Shown here in pieces: positions 41,988 through 51,314 of a DNA stretch of 64,000 nucleotides. This DNA is from Buchnera aphidicola (Nurudea yanoniella) (GTDB lineage: Bacteria > Pseudomonadota > Gammaproteobacteria > Enterobacterales > Enterobacteriaceae), in NCBI GenBank assembly GCA_039829995.1, contig CP140036.1, positions 544,858-608,857 of the forward strand. Reading direction: 5' to 3'. The position numbers were made by a program, and so were the translations under genes. Each line of letters starts with the position of its first letter. Position 1 is the stretch's first letter. The notes under the pieces are model-generated. The model searched no databases, was not told where the DNA came from, and worked only from the letters and a program-made list of their open reading frames with translations.

Positions 41988-43178
41988 TTACATTAAAAAG
42001 TATACATATTCTATATTTGGAATTTTATCCTTAGAAAGGATCATTGATGCTTGTATTCCATATGAATCATATTTTTTTCCATCAACTTCATAATTTGAAT
42101 GTAACTTTGATTTGCTAGTAGCAACAAGTTGAAATTTTCCATCGTTCAATTCATCTACTACATAAGATATATTTACATCTTTTAATTTTAAATTAGCTAA
42201 TTCTGGACGTTGCGAAAATAATTCAATATACGGCTGAGCAAACAAATCTTGGTTTGCATACGAAGAAACTAATTGTCTTGATTCTAAATTTGGTAATACT
42301 TTCTTAAAATCATTCAACATATCTTCTGGAGATAACTTAGAAACTTGTTGTCCATTAACCTGTAATACAGAATTTTCTCCTTCGAAAAGAAAATTATTAT
42401 CTAATTTTATAGTATGTCTTAATTCATTGAAATGACTCTGAAATCTTTTTCCAGGAGGTATTTGAGAACTACTGTCATTCAGTTTATTTAAAGGATACCA
42501 ATAAGGTTTTTTAAAATCCTTATTTTCTATTTGTTCATCTTGATTATCTTGAGGCTGAACAATTTCATTAGATGTAATCGCATTTTCAGGTTGAACATTA
42601 GAACTGTCATCTGAATTTGAAGTAATACTATTGTACCAACCAGTAACAGTCGAAACAACACTTTTTCCAATATCCATAGAAGTATTAAATACAGATTCTC
42701 CTGCATTTTTAACAAAACCTACAGTAGAATTAAACATTACTTCTCCTGTATCATAAATTGATGCACAAGTATCTGAAGTTGTATTTAATACAGAATCGAA
42801 GAAACTTACTAAAGGAGTAAAGTTAAACTGTGGCAAATCTTGCAAAGCAAATGACGGTAATTTATCTTTAAAAAAAGTATAAGTAGGAATGAAATATGAT
42901 GAAAAATTTTTTATTTGATTTATTCTATCTACATCCTCTGTCGTTAATGAAAAATTATCATTGATAACAGGTCCCACCTGAAAATCTATAACTTGATTAT
43001 TAGGAAAATCAGGATATACAACACTTAAATTGTCTTTAGACATAGAATATCGAATTTTATTTCTTTCATCAGAAGATAAAACATCGTCTTCGTTTTTATT
43101 TTGTGAAATATCTTGAGGGATTATTTGTTTATTTACATCTACAAGTTGTACACCATCTACAACTGACATTGATGACAT
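41988..43178 (-). CDS. Orphan protein with a synuclein-like amphipathic segment (possibly Buchnera Yba3-type)
   Basis: I do not recognise a family outside Buchnera; it may be one of the Buchnera-specific Yba proteins. The 396-residue product is unlike its neighbours: rich in Ser, Asp, Asn, Gln and Val, with fewer Lys and Ile. It has no signal peptide or hydrophobic membrane span. Residues about 110-185 form an amphipathic run with Gly/Lys steps (GEVMFNSTVGFVKNAG, ESVFNTSMDIGKSVVSTVTG) resembling the 11-residue repeats of synuclein-like membrane-surface helices. A polar low-complexity linker follows (about 186-220, many Asn, Gln, Asp), then a folded-looking C-terminal half ending IPNIEYVYFLM. 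GAGGA lies 9 bases before ATG 43178, an unusually strong site here. Function unknown. Confidence 0.85.
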   Translation of the reverse strand: MSSMSVVDGVQLVDVNKQIIPQDISQNKNEDDVLSSDERNKIRYSMSKDNLSVVYPDFPNNQVIDFQVGPVINDNFSLTTEDVDRINQIKNFSSYFIPTYTFFKDKLPSFALQDLPQFNFTPLVSFFDSVLNTTSDTCASIYDTGEVMFNSTVGFVKNAGESVFNTSMDIGKSVVSTVTGWYNSITSNSDDSSNVQPENAITSNEIVQPQDNQDEQIENKDFKKPYWYPLNKLNDSSSQIPPGKRFQSHFNELRHTIKLDNNFLFEGENSVLQVNGQQVSKLSPEDMLNDFKKVLPNLESRQLVSSYANQDLFAQPYIELFSQRPELANLKLKDVNISYVVDELNDGKFQLVATSKSKLHSNYEVDGKKYDSYGIQASMILSKDKIPNIEYVYFLM

Positions 43179-43991
43179 AATATTGCGTCCTCTATTTTTC
43201 GTTAATTCTTTTTACTTTAATTCTATTATTTAGTCAAGTTTTATAATTCATTTTGTTAAAAAATATTTTAAGCTTATAAAAAATTAAATGTTTTTAAAAT
43301 ATTAACTGTCTTTAAAGACAATACTAAAATATCACATTAAACAACATATTTTAATCAATTTATGCAAATATGTTTTATTTTATAGAAACATTTTAAATGA
43401 ATTTATTTATTTAAAAAAAATTTATGGTTTTCAAGAAAGATATTCTAAAATTCATAATAAATACATTAAATGAAAAATAAAATTTTTAAAATTTTCGAAA
43501 TTATTGAAATTTATATTATTATGTATTTATTTTAATTATATAAATAACTAGATTTTTTATGAAATATATACAAAATAATGAAATATATAAAATTTCATGA
43601 AATTCTAAAATTAATTTAAATATAAAATGAATTTATATTCTCTTATATTCTAGTTAATAATCTTTTCTTATTTTATACTACATAAATAAACATTTTATAA
43701 TTTTATTTAAATTATATTGCAACCTTACTTTACCATATTTTTTATAATACTATCATATTTTTAAATAAAACAATAAAGTTTAATAATTAAAAAACTGTTA
43801 TACAAAACAATTAAATAAATTCCTTATAATAATTTTACAAAAAATATGAAATTGTTATACAAAAATATTTATTATAAATATTAAATTTTATATATTTGAA
43901 AAAATTTAAAATTTTTAAAAAATATTATTTAAAATTAACAAACAAATAATCTTATTTTTATAAAAATTCATTCAAATTTATGTTATTTACC
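43179..43991. other. Long non-coding gap between the orphan gene and pitA
   Basis: About 810 bases of A/T-rich DNA with no open frame or RNA gene that I can support. The first 80 bases contain the orphan gene's likely promoter. The rest shows only short A/T runs. Confidence 0.5.
43209..43237 (-). promoter_or_regulatory. Candidate sigma-70 promoter of the orphan gene
   Basis: On the minus strand TTGACT (43237-43232) is followed after 17 bases by TAAAAA (43214-43209), some 30 bases before the ATG. The -35 box is good and the spacing ideal; the -10 box is weak. GAGGA lies between it and the start codon. Confidence 0.35.
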
Positions 43992-45470
43992 CTAATAAAT
44001 CAATTTTAAACTAACCCAATAAAAAAAACTAGATAAAATAATAGAAACAGGAAATGTTAATATCCAAGCGATAATTATATTTTTTATAGTACGTGTCTGT
44101 ATACCCTCTCCGTCAATCAAAATAGCACCTGTAATAGAAGATGAAATAATATGAGTAGTAGATACTGGAACACCTGTATAGCTAGCAGTTCCTATGGAAA
44201 TAGCAGCTGTTAATTGAGATGATATAGCTTGTATATAAGTTATATCTTTTTTTCCAATTTTCTCTCCAAATGTTGTTACTATTCTTTTCCAGCCTATCAA
44301 CGTACCAAGAGACAAAGAAAGTGCTACTAATACAATAATCCAAATTGGTGCGTATTCAATAGAAGATGATAAATTTTTTTTTAAATCATTTAAAAAATGT
44401 TTATCGTAAGATGTAATATTAGAATGTGAATTAATTATATCTATAAATTCAGTAATAACTAGTAATGATTGACGTAATTTATAACGTTGATCAACATTTA
44501 GTTCTTTATAATTCATTATATCTTTTAACGATTTATATGAATTATCCAAAATAAATAAAATTTTTTCATCTACAAATTTTAAATGTTTAACTAGATCTAT
44601 GTTATTTATATAATTTTTTATAATATTAGTGCTATTTTTTAAATACGATTTGTTATGTATATAATATTGTTGAAAATCAAAAATAGAATATTTAACTTTA
44701 TTAATATCATATTGAGTAGTATTTAAATTAATAAAATATCCTGAAGGAAAAATACATATTAAAGCTAACATAATTAATCCAATCCCTTTTTGGCCATCAT
44801 TAGCCCCATGTGAATAACTAACTCCCATAGAAGACAAAATTAATATCAATTTAACTAAAAAAGGAGGACGAATGTTTTTTTTATTTTTTACATTTGCATT
44901 AATACAATAATCTTTTTTATTATTCTTTAAAAAAAATTTTAAAACAATAGCTAAAAAACCAGCAAGTATTAACCCTACAAGAGGAGAAATAATTAAAGAT
45001 AGAAATACATTTAATAATTTATTAAAATTAAACACATCAACTATTGACAAATTATTACTTAAAGCATAAGTAATATTAATTCCAATGATAGCTCCAATTA
45101 ATGTATGAGAACTAGAAGTAGGTAAACCTAGAATCCATGTACATAAATTCCATAACATTGCAGCAAATAGCATAGAAAAAATAGCTTTCAAGCTATATAG
45201 TGAATTAATATTCAGAAGCAAATCAATAGGAAGAAGATGTACAATAGCGTAAGCTACACTTAATCCTCCAAACATAACTCCAAAAAAGTTAAATATTCCT
45301 GAAGTTATAACAGCTAATTCTGATCTAAGTGTATGAGTACAAATCACAGTAGCTATAGCATTAGCAGAATCATGAAAACCATTAATTACTTCATATAATA
45401 AAATCATTAAAAAAGCAATAATAATCAAAAAAGTATCATCATAACTTAAGTAGGCAGAAAAATGCGACAT
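43992..45470 (-). CDS. pitA: Low-affinity inorganic phosphate transporter PitA
   Basis: Pit permeases import metal-phosphate complexes with protons. The product is 492 residues (E. coli 499). The duplicated PHO-4 signature is seen as NGFHDSANAIATVI at about residues 30-43 and YSHGANDGQKGIGLIML at about 222-238. Other conserved segments are GLPTSSSHTLIGAIIG and its second copy GVPVSTTHIISSSITGAI. About ten membrane helices surround a central soluble loop (about 240-370). It is likely the main phosphate entry route of the cell. Confidence 0.95.
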   Translation of the reverse strand: MSHFSAYLSYDDTFLIIIAFLMILLYEVINGFHDSANAIATVICTHTLRSELAVITSGIFNFFGVMFGGLSVAYAIVHLLPIDLLLNINSLYSLKAIFSMLFAAMLWNLCTWILGLPTSSSHTLIGAIIGINITYALSNNLSIVDVFNFNKLLNVFLSLIISPLVGLILAGFLAIVLKFFLKNNKKDYCINANVKNKKNIRPPFLVKLILILSSMGVSYSHGANDGQKGIGLIMLALICIFPSGYFINLNTTQYDINKVKYSIFDFQQYYIHNKSYLKNSTNIIKNYINNIDLVKHLKFVDEKILFILDNSYKSLKDIMNYKELNVDQRYKLRQSLLVITEFIDIINSHSNITSYDKHFLNDLKKNLSSSIEYAPIWIIVLVALSLSLGTLIGWKRIVTTFGEKIGKKDITYIQAISSQLTAAISIGTASYTGVPVSTTHIISSSITGAILIDGEGIQTRTIKNIIIAWILTFPVSIILSSFFYWVSLKLIY

Positions 45471-45664
45471 AACATTAAAACCACTATAAAATATGAATTT
45501 TATTTATTATCTTTAAAAACTAGATAAAAAAAAGATATAATATTCTAGTCGTTATACATATTTAAGTTCAACAAAATTTTAAAAGAATCGCTATATAATA
45601 GATAATAAAATGATTTAAAAACATTTAAAAATTAAAAATTTCAAAAAATAAAAAGAATACTATT

Positions 45665-46897
45665 CTAAAAGTTGTTTTTTTTATTTTTTGAAATCAAATT
45701 ATTTAATTGAATTACTAATATTATTCCAATAAGCAGAATTATTATTAAAAATATTGAAATTCCTAACCACTTTTGAAAAATCCAAAAAAATCCGCCTATT
45801 GTTCCTAAAACACTAGATCCTAAATAATATGAAAATAAATAAATAGATGAAATATAACCTTGACCATTTTTAGAATACAAACCTATCCATGTACTAATAA
45901 TTGAATGCGCTGAAAAAAATCCAGCTGAGAATAAAAACAAACCTAAAAAAATTAATATTATTTTATTTTCTTCTGAAATAATAATACCAAAAATCATTAA
46001 TATCACGGATATCAATAAAACCATACTTTTTTTATATTTTTTAATAAGAATACCTGCTTTTGGCGAACTATATACACCTACTAAGTAAATTACAGATAAT
46101 GTACTTATAATGTCTTGACTTAAAAAAAATGGATATGATAATAATCTATATCCAATATAGTTAAAAACTGTAATAAAACTTCCCATTAAAATAAATCCCA
46201 TGGCAAATAACTTAGATAAAACAGGATGTTTCCATGGCAAAAAAAATCTAAAAAAAATTTTTTTAGGATGTAAAGAAATAGAATGAAAATTTCTCGAATT
46301 TGGAAGTAAAAATAAAAACAATATTGAAAGAAAAAAAGATAAAAAACTGATCCATTTTAAAACTATTTTCCAAGATATATTTTGTACCAATACACTACTT
46401 AAAAATCTTCCAAAGAAACCACCAATAGTATTTCCGCTAATATACAATCCCATAGATAGTGATAAATCATTTGGATTCACTTCTTCACTAAGATATGTCA
46501 TAGCAATTGCTGTCACTCCACTTAATGCCAAACCTGTGAGTGATCTCATTAATATAATACCTGTCCAAGTATTCATTTCAGAACACAAAAAAGTTAAAAC
46601 AGCTGCTAATAGTAAAGAACTAGCCATAACTTTTTTTCTTCCTATTTTATCTGACAGTGGACCTGTAAATAACATTCCTATTGCCATCATAGCAGTGGAT
46701 GAAGACAAAGACAAACTACTTTCAGCAGGAGTTAAAAAAAAACTTTTTGAGAAAACAAATAAAATAGGTTGAACACAATATAAAATAGAAAAAGTTGAAA
46801 AACCAGCTAAAAATAATCCAATTGTCATTTTAAAAAAATTTTCCGTACCTTTTTTTATATATTTTTTTTTGTTCTCTATATCTTTTTTTAATTGCAC
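45665..46897 (-). CDS. ynfM: MFS (DHA1-type) transporter YnfM
   Basis: This is a 12-helix major facilitator transporter, 410 residues (E. coli YnfM 417), matching YnfM along its length: FSILYCVQPILFVFSKSF, the MFS motif A TGPLSDKIGRKKVM at about residues 79-92, MRSLTGLALSGVTAIAMTYL, MGLYISGNTIGGFFGRFLS, FNYIGYRLLSYPF, and SSIYLFSYYLGSSVLGTIGGFFW. The substrate of YnfM is not known to me; it is one of few general transporters such genomes keep, so it may carry a host-symbiont metabolite. The gene precedes pitA on the same strand. Confidence 0.92.
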   Translation of the reverse strand: MQLKKDIENKKKYIKKGTENFFKMTIGLFLAGFSTFSILYCVQPILFVFSKSFFLTPAESSLSLSSSTAMMAIGMLFTGPLSDKIGRKKVMASSLLLAAVLTFLCSEMNTWTGIILMRSLTGLALSGVTAIAMTYLSEEVNPNDLSLSMGLYISGNTIGGFFGRFLSSVLVQNISWKIVLKWISFLSFFLSILFLFLLPNSRNFHSISLHPKKIFFRFFLPWKHPVLSKLFAMGFILMGSFITVFNYIGYRLLSYPFFLSQDIISTLSVIYLVGVYSSPKAGILIKKYKKSMVLLISVILMIFGIIISEENKIILIFLGLFLFSAGFFSAHSIISTWIGLYSKNGQGYISSIYLFSYYLGSSVLGTIGGFFWIFQKWLGISIFLIIILLIGIILVIQLNNLISKNKKNNF

Positions 46898-47130
46898 ATT
46901 TATATACCTAAATAAGAAGTTTTTTATCAGCTAATCTTTCAATAAAAATATATTTTTAAACAATATATGTAATTTAATATTTTAAGTATTCTTATGTTAA
47001 AAAGATTTTATTAATATCCTAAATTTTTTATAAAAATATTGTTAAAAATACAAAATAGCCATATTAAAATATGAAATATAAATTTTTATTTTTAAATAAC
47101 TTACGGAATAAAAAATTAAAATACTAAATA

Positions 47131-47973
47131 TTATATATAAAAATATCCATTATAAACATGTGTAGCCGAACCAATCATATATAATTTATTCAAATTTCCA
47201 TTCCAATTAATTGTTAACTTTCCACCTAATAATTCTACAGTTACTTTATTCGACAACATATTATTTTTAATTCCAATTGCAACGGCTGCACAAGCACCAC
47301 TACCACATGATCTAGTTTCTCCAACACCTCTTTCGTACACTCGAAGAACAATATATTTTTCGGAAATAATTTCCATAAAAATTACATTTACTCCATTAGG
47401 AAATAATTTATGTGTACTCAATATAGATCCGATTTTTTTTACTGGATATTGTTTTACATTATTTGTAATTATAACACAATGGGGATTTCCCATAGAAACC
47501 ACAGAATACTTTATAAGTTTTTTTAAAATAAATATAGAATAATATTCTTTAGAAATAGTATTTAAATAAGGAATATATTTTGGATTAAAATTCGGAACTC
47601 CCATATCTACACAAATATTCCCATCTTGTAATAAATTTAAAACAATAATTCTATTTTTAGTACTTACATAAATGACTTTTTTTTTCGTATAATTGTTTAA
47701 ACTTAAAAAAACCGCTAAACATCTTGCTCCATTTCCACATTGAAATACTTCTAATCCATTTGCATTGAAAATTCTATAATGAAAATCAATGTTTTTCATT
47801 TTTGAACGTTCTATAAGTAACAATTGATCAAAACCAATACCAGTATATCTATTTGATAAATATCTTATTATTTCAGGTTTTAAAAAAATATCGTTTTTTG
47901 TATTGTCCAGAATTATAAAATCATTTTCTAAACCATGCATTTTAGAAAACTTTATTTTTTTTTTAACTAACAT
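47131..47973 (-). CDS. dapF: Diaminopimelate epimerase DapF
   Basis: DapF converts LL- to meso-diaminopimelate, for both lysine and peptidoglycan. The product is 280 residues (E. coli 274). Catalytic Cys pair: FQCGNGARCLAVFL at about residue 77 and RSCGSGACAAVAIG at about 223. FSKMHGLENDFIILDN begins the fold and SMGNPHCVI lies in the middle. It is divergent from cyaY; in E. coli dapF is next to cyaY too. Confidence 0.97.
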   Translation of the reverse strand: MLVKKKIKFSKMHGLENDFIILDNTKNDIFLKPEIIRYLSNRYTGIGFDQLLLIERSKMKNIDFHYRIFNANGLEVFQCGNGARCLAVFLSLNNYTKKKVIYVSTKNRIIVLNLLQDGNICVDMGVPNFNPKYIPYLNTISKEYYSIFILKKLIKYSVVSMGNPHCVIITNNVKQYPVKKIGSILSTHKLFPNGVNVIFMEIISEKYIVLRVYERGVGETRSCGSGACAAVAIGIKNNMLSNKVTVELLGGKLTINWNGNLNKLYMIGSATHVYNGYFYI

Positions 47974-48168
47974 TTTAATTACTTAATTTTTTTATAACAT
48001 AATAAATTATACTATTTTAAAATAAAAATTCAATTATGATACTTATATATCATTCTTTAAAATATCATTCTTATAATTAAAAAATTTAATTCAGGATTTT
48101 TCTTGCATACTTTTTACCAAAATATTATTGTTATATAATTAAAAATAATATACTTATTTGAAATAAAT

Positions 48169-48498
48169 ATGATGAAAAATTTTGAGTTTTGTAATTTATC
48201 TGAAAAACTATTTCTTTTAGTCGAAAAAAATATTGAACGATGTTGTACTAACTTAGATGTTGATTGCGAAATACATCATAATATGATTGTAATAACTTTT
48301 GAAAATAAAAGTAAAATAATTATCAATCAAAAAGAAAATATCCATCAAATCTGGTTAGCTACTAAAAAATTCGGATATCATTTTAAATATAAAAAAAATA
48401 AATGGATCTGTATACGCACTAAACAGACATTTTGGAAAATTTTAGAACAATCATTTTTAGAACAATCTAATTCGGTAATACATTTTAAATATTTTTAA
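48169..48498 (+). CDS. cyaY: Frataxin homologue CyaY
   Basis: CyaY binds iron and modulates IscS during cluster assembly. The product is 109 residues (E. coli 106). Visible features are the acidic first helix region FCNLSEKLFLLVEKNIERCCTNLDVDCEI, the strand VITFENKSKIIINQKENIHQIWLATK, and GYHFKYKKNKWICIRTKQTFWKILEQSF. The acidic ridge is partly weakened (more Asn/Lys than in E. coli). It fits the ISC genes at 57-61 kb. Confidence 0.94.
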   Translation: MMKNFEFCNLSEKLFLLVEKNIERCCTNLDVDCEIHHNMIVITFENKSKIIINQKENIHQIWLATKKFGYHFKYKKNKWICIRTKQTFWKILEQSFLEQSNSVIHFKYF

Positions 48499-48747
48499 AA
48501 ATATAAGCAATTTAATTGTTTAATTATTCTTATATTAAAAATATTATATTGATATTTCGAACGTTTTACAAAAATATTTAATAGAAATATTCATTTTTAA
48601 AAAAAAAATATTTTTAAAATACATAAAAATATATAAATTTTAAAAATATATTATAGACCCTATGAACTATATAAAAAAAATACTATAAAAAATAATTTAA
48701 ATTTTTCAATAATTTATAAAAAATAAAAACATGCTTTATGAAAAATT

Positions 48748-48821
48748 TCGGTGAGAGAGGATTTGAACCTCTGACCTACTGGTCCCAAACCAGTTGCGCT
48801 ACCAAGCTGCGCTACTCACCG
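48748..48821 (-). tRNA. proM: tRNA-Pro (TGG)
   Basis: The 74-base cloverleaf has acceptor CGGTGAG/CTCTCACCG-type stem, discriminator A, anticodon loop TTTGGGA (TGG) and T-loop GGTTCAAATCC. It is nearly identical to E. coli proM. CCA is not encoded. It is the last of the three-tRNA cluster Arg-His-Pro. Confidence 0.97.
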
Positions 48822-48862
48822 ATATTATATATTTAAGAATTTATTATAAACAAATATATTTG

Positions 48863-48936
48863 GGTGACCAATGGGGCTCGAACCCATGACATCTGGAATC
48901 ACAATCCAGGACTCTACCAACTGAGCTATGGCCACC
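48863..48936 (-). tRNA. hisR: tRNA-His (GTG)
   Basis: The 74-base cloverleaf includes the tRNA-His-specific G(-1) paired with discriminator C73, anticodon loop TTGTGAT (GTG) and T-loop GGTTCGAGCCC. The acceptor stem GTGGCCA/TGGTCAC has one G-T pair. CCA is not encoded. It lies 41 bases before tRNA-Pro; E. coli leuT, which lies between them, is missing. Confidence 0.96.
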
Positions 48937-48990
48937 ATTATTATGTAAAATATAAAAACTTTGTTTAATGTATTTTTTTAATTTATCCAT

Positions 48991-49064
48991 TGCGTTCGAC
49001 AGGACTTGAACCTGAGACCTCTACCTTCGGAGGGTAGCGCTCTATCCAACTGAGCTACGAACGC
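48991..49064 (-). tRNA. argX: tRNA-Arg (CCG)
   Basis: The 74-base cloverleaf has acceptor GCGTTCG/CGAACGC, discriminator A, anticodon loop CTCCGAA (CCG) and T-loop GGTTCAAGTCC. It corresponds to E. coli argX and heads the cluster argX-hisR-proM. CCA is not encoded. It reads the rare CGG codon, so its retention in an A/T-rich genome is notable. Confidence 0.96.
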
Positions 49065-49366
49065 TCCAAAAAATATTTCACAATTTAATATTATGAGTAT
49101 TTCTTTATAATGTCCAGTTTTTTTTATATATTTTTAATCATTTTAATAATTTCATTATATTAAAATAACAAATTTTTAATTTTCAAAAATTAAAAATTTA
49201 CTATAAAAAATATCTACTAAAATAACATTTTACATATAAATTCTTTAAAATATTAATCATGTATAATATACATATGTTATAAATTTTTTTAAAAAATAAT
49301 CAAAAATCTATATAATATAAAAATATTCTATATTACTTATAAAATAAAAATAATTGTTTTGATAAA
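49065..49366. other. Non-coding gap between rho and the argX tRNA cluster
   Basis: About 300 bases of A/T-rich DNA with no open frame. It lies downstream of rho and upstream of the tRNA operon and must carry the tRNA promoter. No clear intrinsic terminator is visible after rho. Confidence 0.45.
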
Positions 49367-50626
49367 CTAAGATCGTTTCATCATATCAAAAAATTCACTA
49401 TTAGTTTTAGTCATAGCTAATTTATTGATTAAAAATTCCATAGCATCAATTTCACTCATAGGATGAATAATTTTTCTTAAAATCCACATTTTTTGTAGTT
49501 CATCGGGACGAGTTAAAAGTTCTTCTTTTCTTGTTCCTGATCGATTATAATCAATTGCTGGAAAAACACGTTTCTCTGCTATCTTTCGTGAAAGAGGCAA
49601 TTCCATATTTCCAGTTCCTTTAAATTCTTCATAAATTACTTCATCCATTTTTGAACCTGTATCAATTAACGCTGTAGCTATTATAGTTAAACTTCCGCCT
49701 TCTTCTACATTTCGTGCTGCACCAAAAAATCGCTTCGGTCTATGTAAAGCATTTGCATCTACTCCACCAGTTAAAACTTTTCCCGATGCAGGAACTACTG
49801 TATTATAAGCTCTTGCCAATCTTGTAATAGAATCCAATAATATAATAACATCCTTTTTATGTTCTACTAGTCTTTTTGCTTTTTCTATTACCATTTCTGC
49901 TACTTGTACATGCCTAGAAGCGGGTTCATCAAACGTAGAAGCTACTACTTCTCCTTTAACTAATCTACACATTTCAGTAACTTCTTCTGGTCGTTCATCT
50001 ATAAGTAAAACCATTAAAACGCAATCAGGATGATTGTAAGCAATGCTTTGCGCTATGTTTTGCAAAAGCATGGTTTTTCCTGCTTTGGGTGGAGCAACAA
50101 TTAACCCTCTTTGTCCTCTTCCAATAGGAGATGCTAAATCTAATACACGAGCTGTTAAATCTTCAGTAGAACCATTGCCTCTTTCCATTCTTAAACGAGA
50201 ATTAGCATGTAAAGGAGTTAAATTTTCAAATAAAATTTTACTTCTTGCATTTTCTGGTTTGTCATAATTTACTTCATTGACTTTTAACAATGCAAAATAC
50301 CTTTCACCTTCCTTAGGAGGACGTATTTTCCCAGAAATAGTATCACCAGTTCGTAAATTAAATCTTCGAATTTGACTAGGGGAAACGTAAATATCATCAG
50401 GACCAGCTAAATATGAACTATCAGAAGAACGTAAAAAACCAAATCCATCTTGTAAAATTTCTAACACACCGTCTCCAAATATATCTTCTCCACTTTTTGC
50501 ATGTTGTTTTAATATGGAAAAAATAATATCTTGTTTTCTCATACGCGCTAAATTTTCCAGCCCTGCATTATCACCAAGAATAATTAATTCGGAAACTGGT
50601 ATATTTTTTAATGCAGTAAGATTCAT
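49367..50626 (-). CDS. rho: Transcription termination factor Rho
   Basis: Rho is the hexameric RNA-dependent ATPase that ends transcription. The product is 419 residues, identical in length to E. coli, and nearly identical in sequence. RNA-binding: [16 protein letters not shown] at about residues 60-75; ATPase: [43 protein letters not shown], the Q-loop [22 protein letters not shown] and the R-loop SGTRKEELL. It follows trxA as in E. coli. The near-complete conservation contrasts with the diverged genes around it. Confidence 0.98.
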   Translation of the reverse strand: MNLTALKNIPVSELIILGDNAGLENLARMRKQDIIFSILKQHAKSGEDIFGDGVLEILQDGFGFLRSSDSSYLAGPDDIYVSPSQIRRFNLRTGDTISGKIRPPKEGERYFALLKVNEVNYDKPENARSKILFENLTPLHANSRLRMERGNGSTEDLTARVLDLASPIGRGQRGLIVAPPKAGKTMLLQNIAQSIAYNHPDCVLMVLLIDERPEEVTEMCRLVKGEVVASTFDEPASRHVQVAEMVIEKAKRLVEHKKDVIILLDSITRLARAYNTVVPASGKVLTGGVDANALHRPKRFFGAARNVEEGGSLTIIATALIDTGSKMDEVIYEEFKGTGNMELPLSRKIAEKRVFPAIDYNRSGTRKEELLTRPDELQKMWILRKIIHPMSEIDAMEFLINKLAMTKTNSEFFDMMKRS

Positions 50627-50749
50627 AATGATAGGTTCTTAGTAAAATCAGAGTCGATTTCGAAATGATATTTAACATATAAAATATAATTATTATAAAA
50701 TTCTATTAAAAAATAACCAATATTGATAGTATGTAAAACTATATGAAAC

Positions 50750-50780
50750 ATTTAATACTACCATAAAGGCAGTATTAAAT
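50750..50780 (-). terminator. Terminator-like hairpin between trxA and rho
   Basis: On the minus strand a 13-bp stem with one G-T pair (50780-50768 with 50762-50750) closes a 5-base TTTAT loop, then TGTTTCATATAGTTTT follows. It sits in the trxA-rho gap, where E. coli has the autoregulated rho leader, so it may end trxA or attenuate rho. Confidence 0.5.
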
Positions 50781-50829
50781 CTATAATTTTCACAAAAATA
50801 ATATTTTTAAAAATTATCATTTTTGATTT

Positions 50830-51159
50830 TTATTCCAAATGATTATTTAAAATTTCTTTTAACTGATGCTTAGATAAAACACCAACTTTAGTAAATACTA
50901 ATCTTCCTTGTATGAATAATAGTAACGTAGGAATACTTTTAATAGAGTATTTTAATGCAATATTAGAATTAGAATCAATATTTACTTTCGCAATAATTAA
51001 GCGATTATTATATTCTATAGAAATTTCATCTAAGATAGGAATTAATACTTTACATGGATTACACCAATCTGCCCAAAAATCAACTAAAACAGAAGTATTT
51101 GAAGTTAAAACTTTTTTATCAAAGTTATCTTCATTAACATTAATTACATTTTCTTTCAT
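50830..51159 (-). CDS. trxA: Thioredoxin 1 TrxA with WCNPC active site
   Basis: Thioredoxin is the general protein disulfide reductase. The product is 109 residues, the E. coli length, with VLVDFWADWCNPCKVLIPILDEI, NIALKYSIKSIPTLLLFIQGR (cis-Pro) and a normal C-terminus. The active-site motif is WCNPC: the Gly of the nearly universal WCGPC is Asn (codon AAT), which may shift redox potential or partner choice. The frame extends to a TTG five codons earlier; ATG 51159 has AAGG 5 bases upstream and matches E. coli. It lies between rep and rho; gppA and rhlB are gone. Confidence 0.96.
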   Translation of the reverse strand: MKENVINVNEDNFDKKVLTSNTSVLVDFWADWCNPCKVLIPILDEISIEYNNRLIIAKVNIDSNSNIALKYSIKSIPTLLLFIQGRLVFTKVGVLSKHQLKEILNNHLE

Positions 51160-51314
51160 ATATAACCTTGCCAAGAATTCAATAAATGTGATTTCATTAT
51201 ATTAATAAATTTTATATGTAAAAATGTAAATATTTATAAATTATTTTAAAGACTTTATTTAAAATTATCATAAAATTTCTGTATAAAAATATTTTCAAAG
51301 CTCAAAATTTTATA

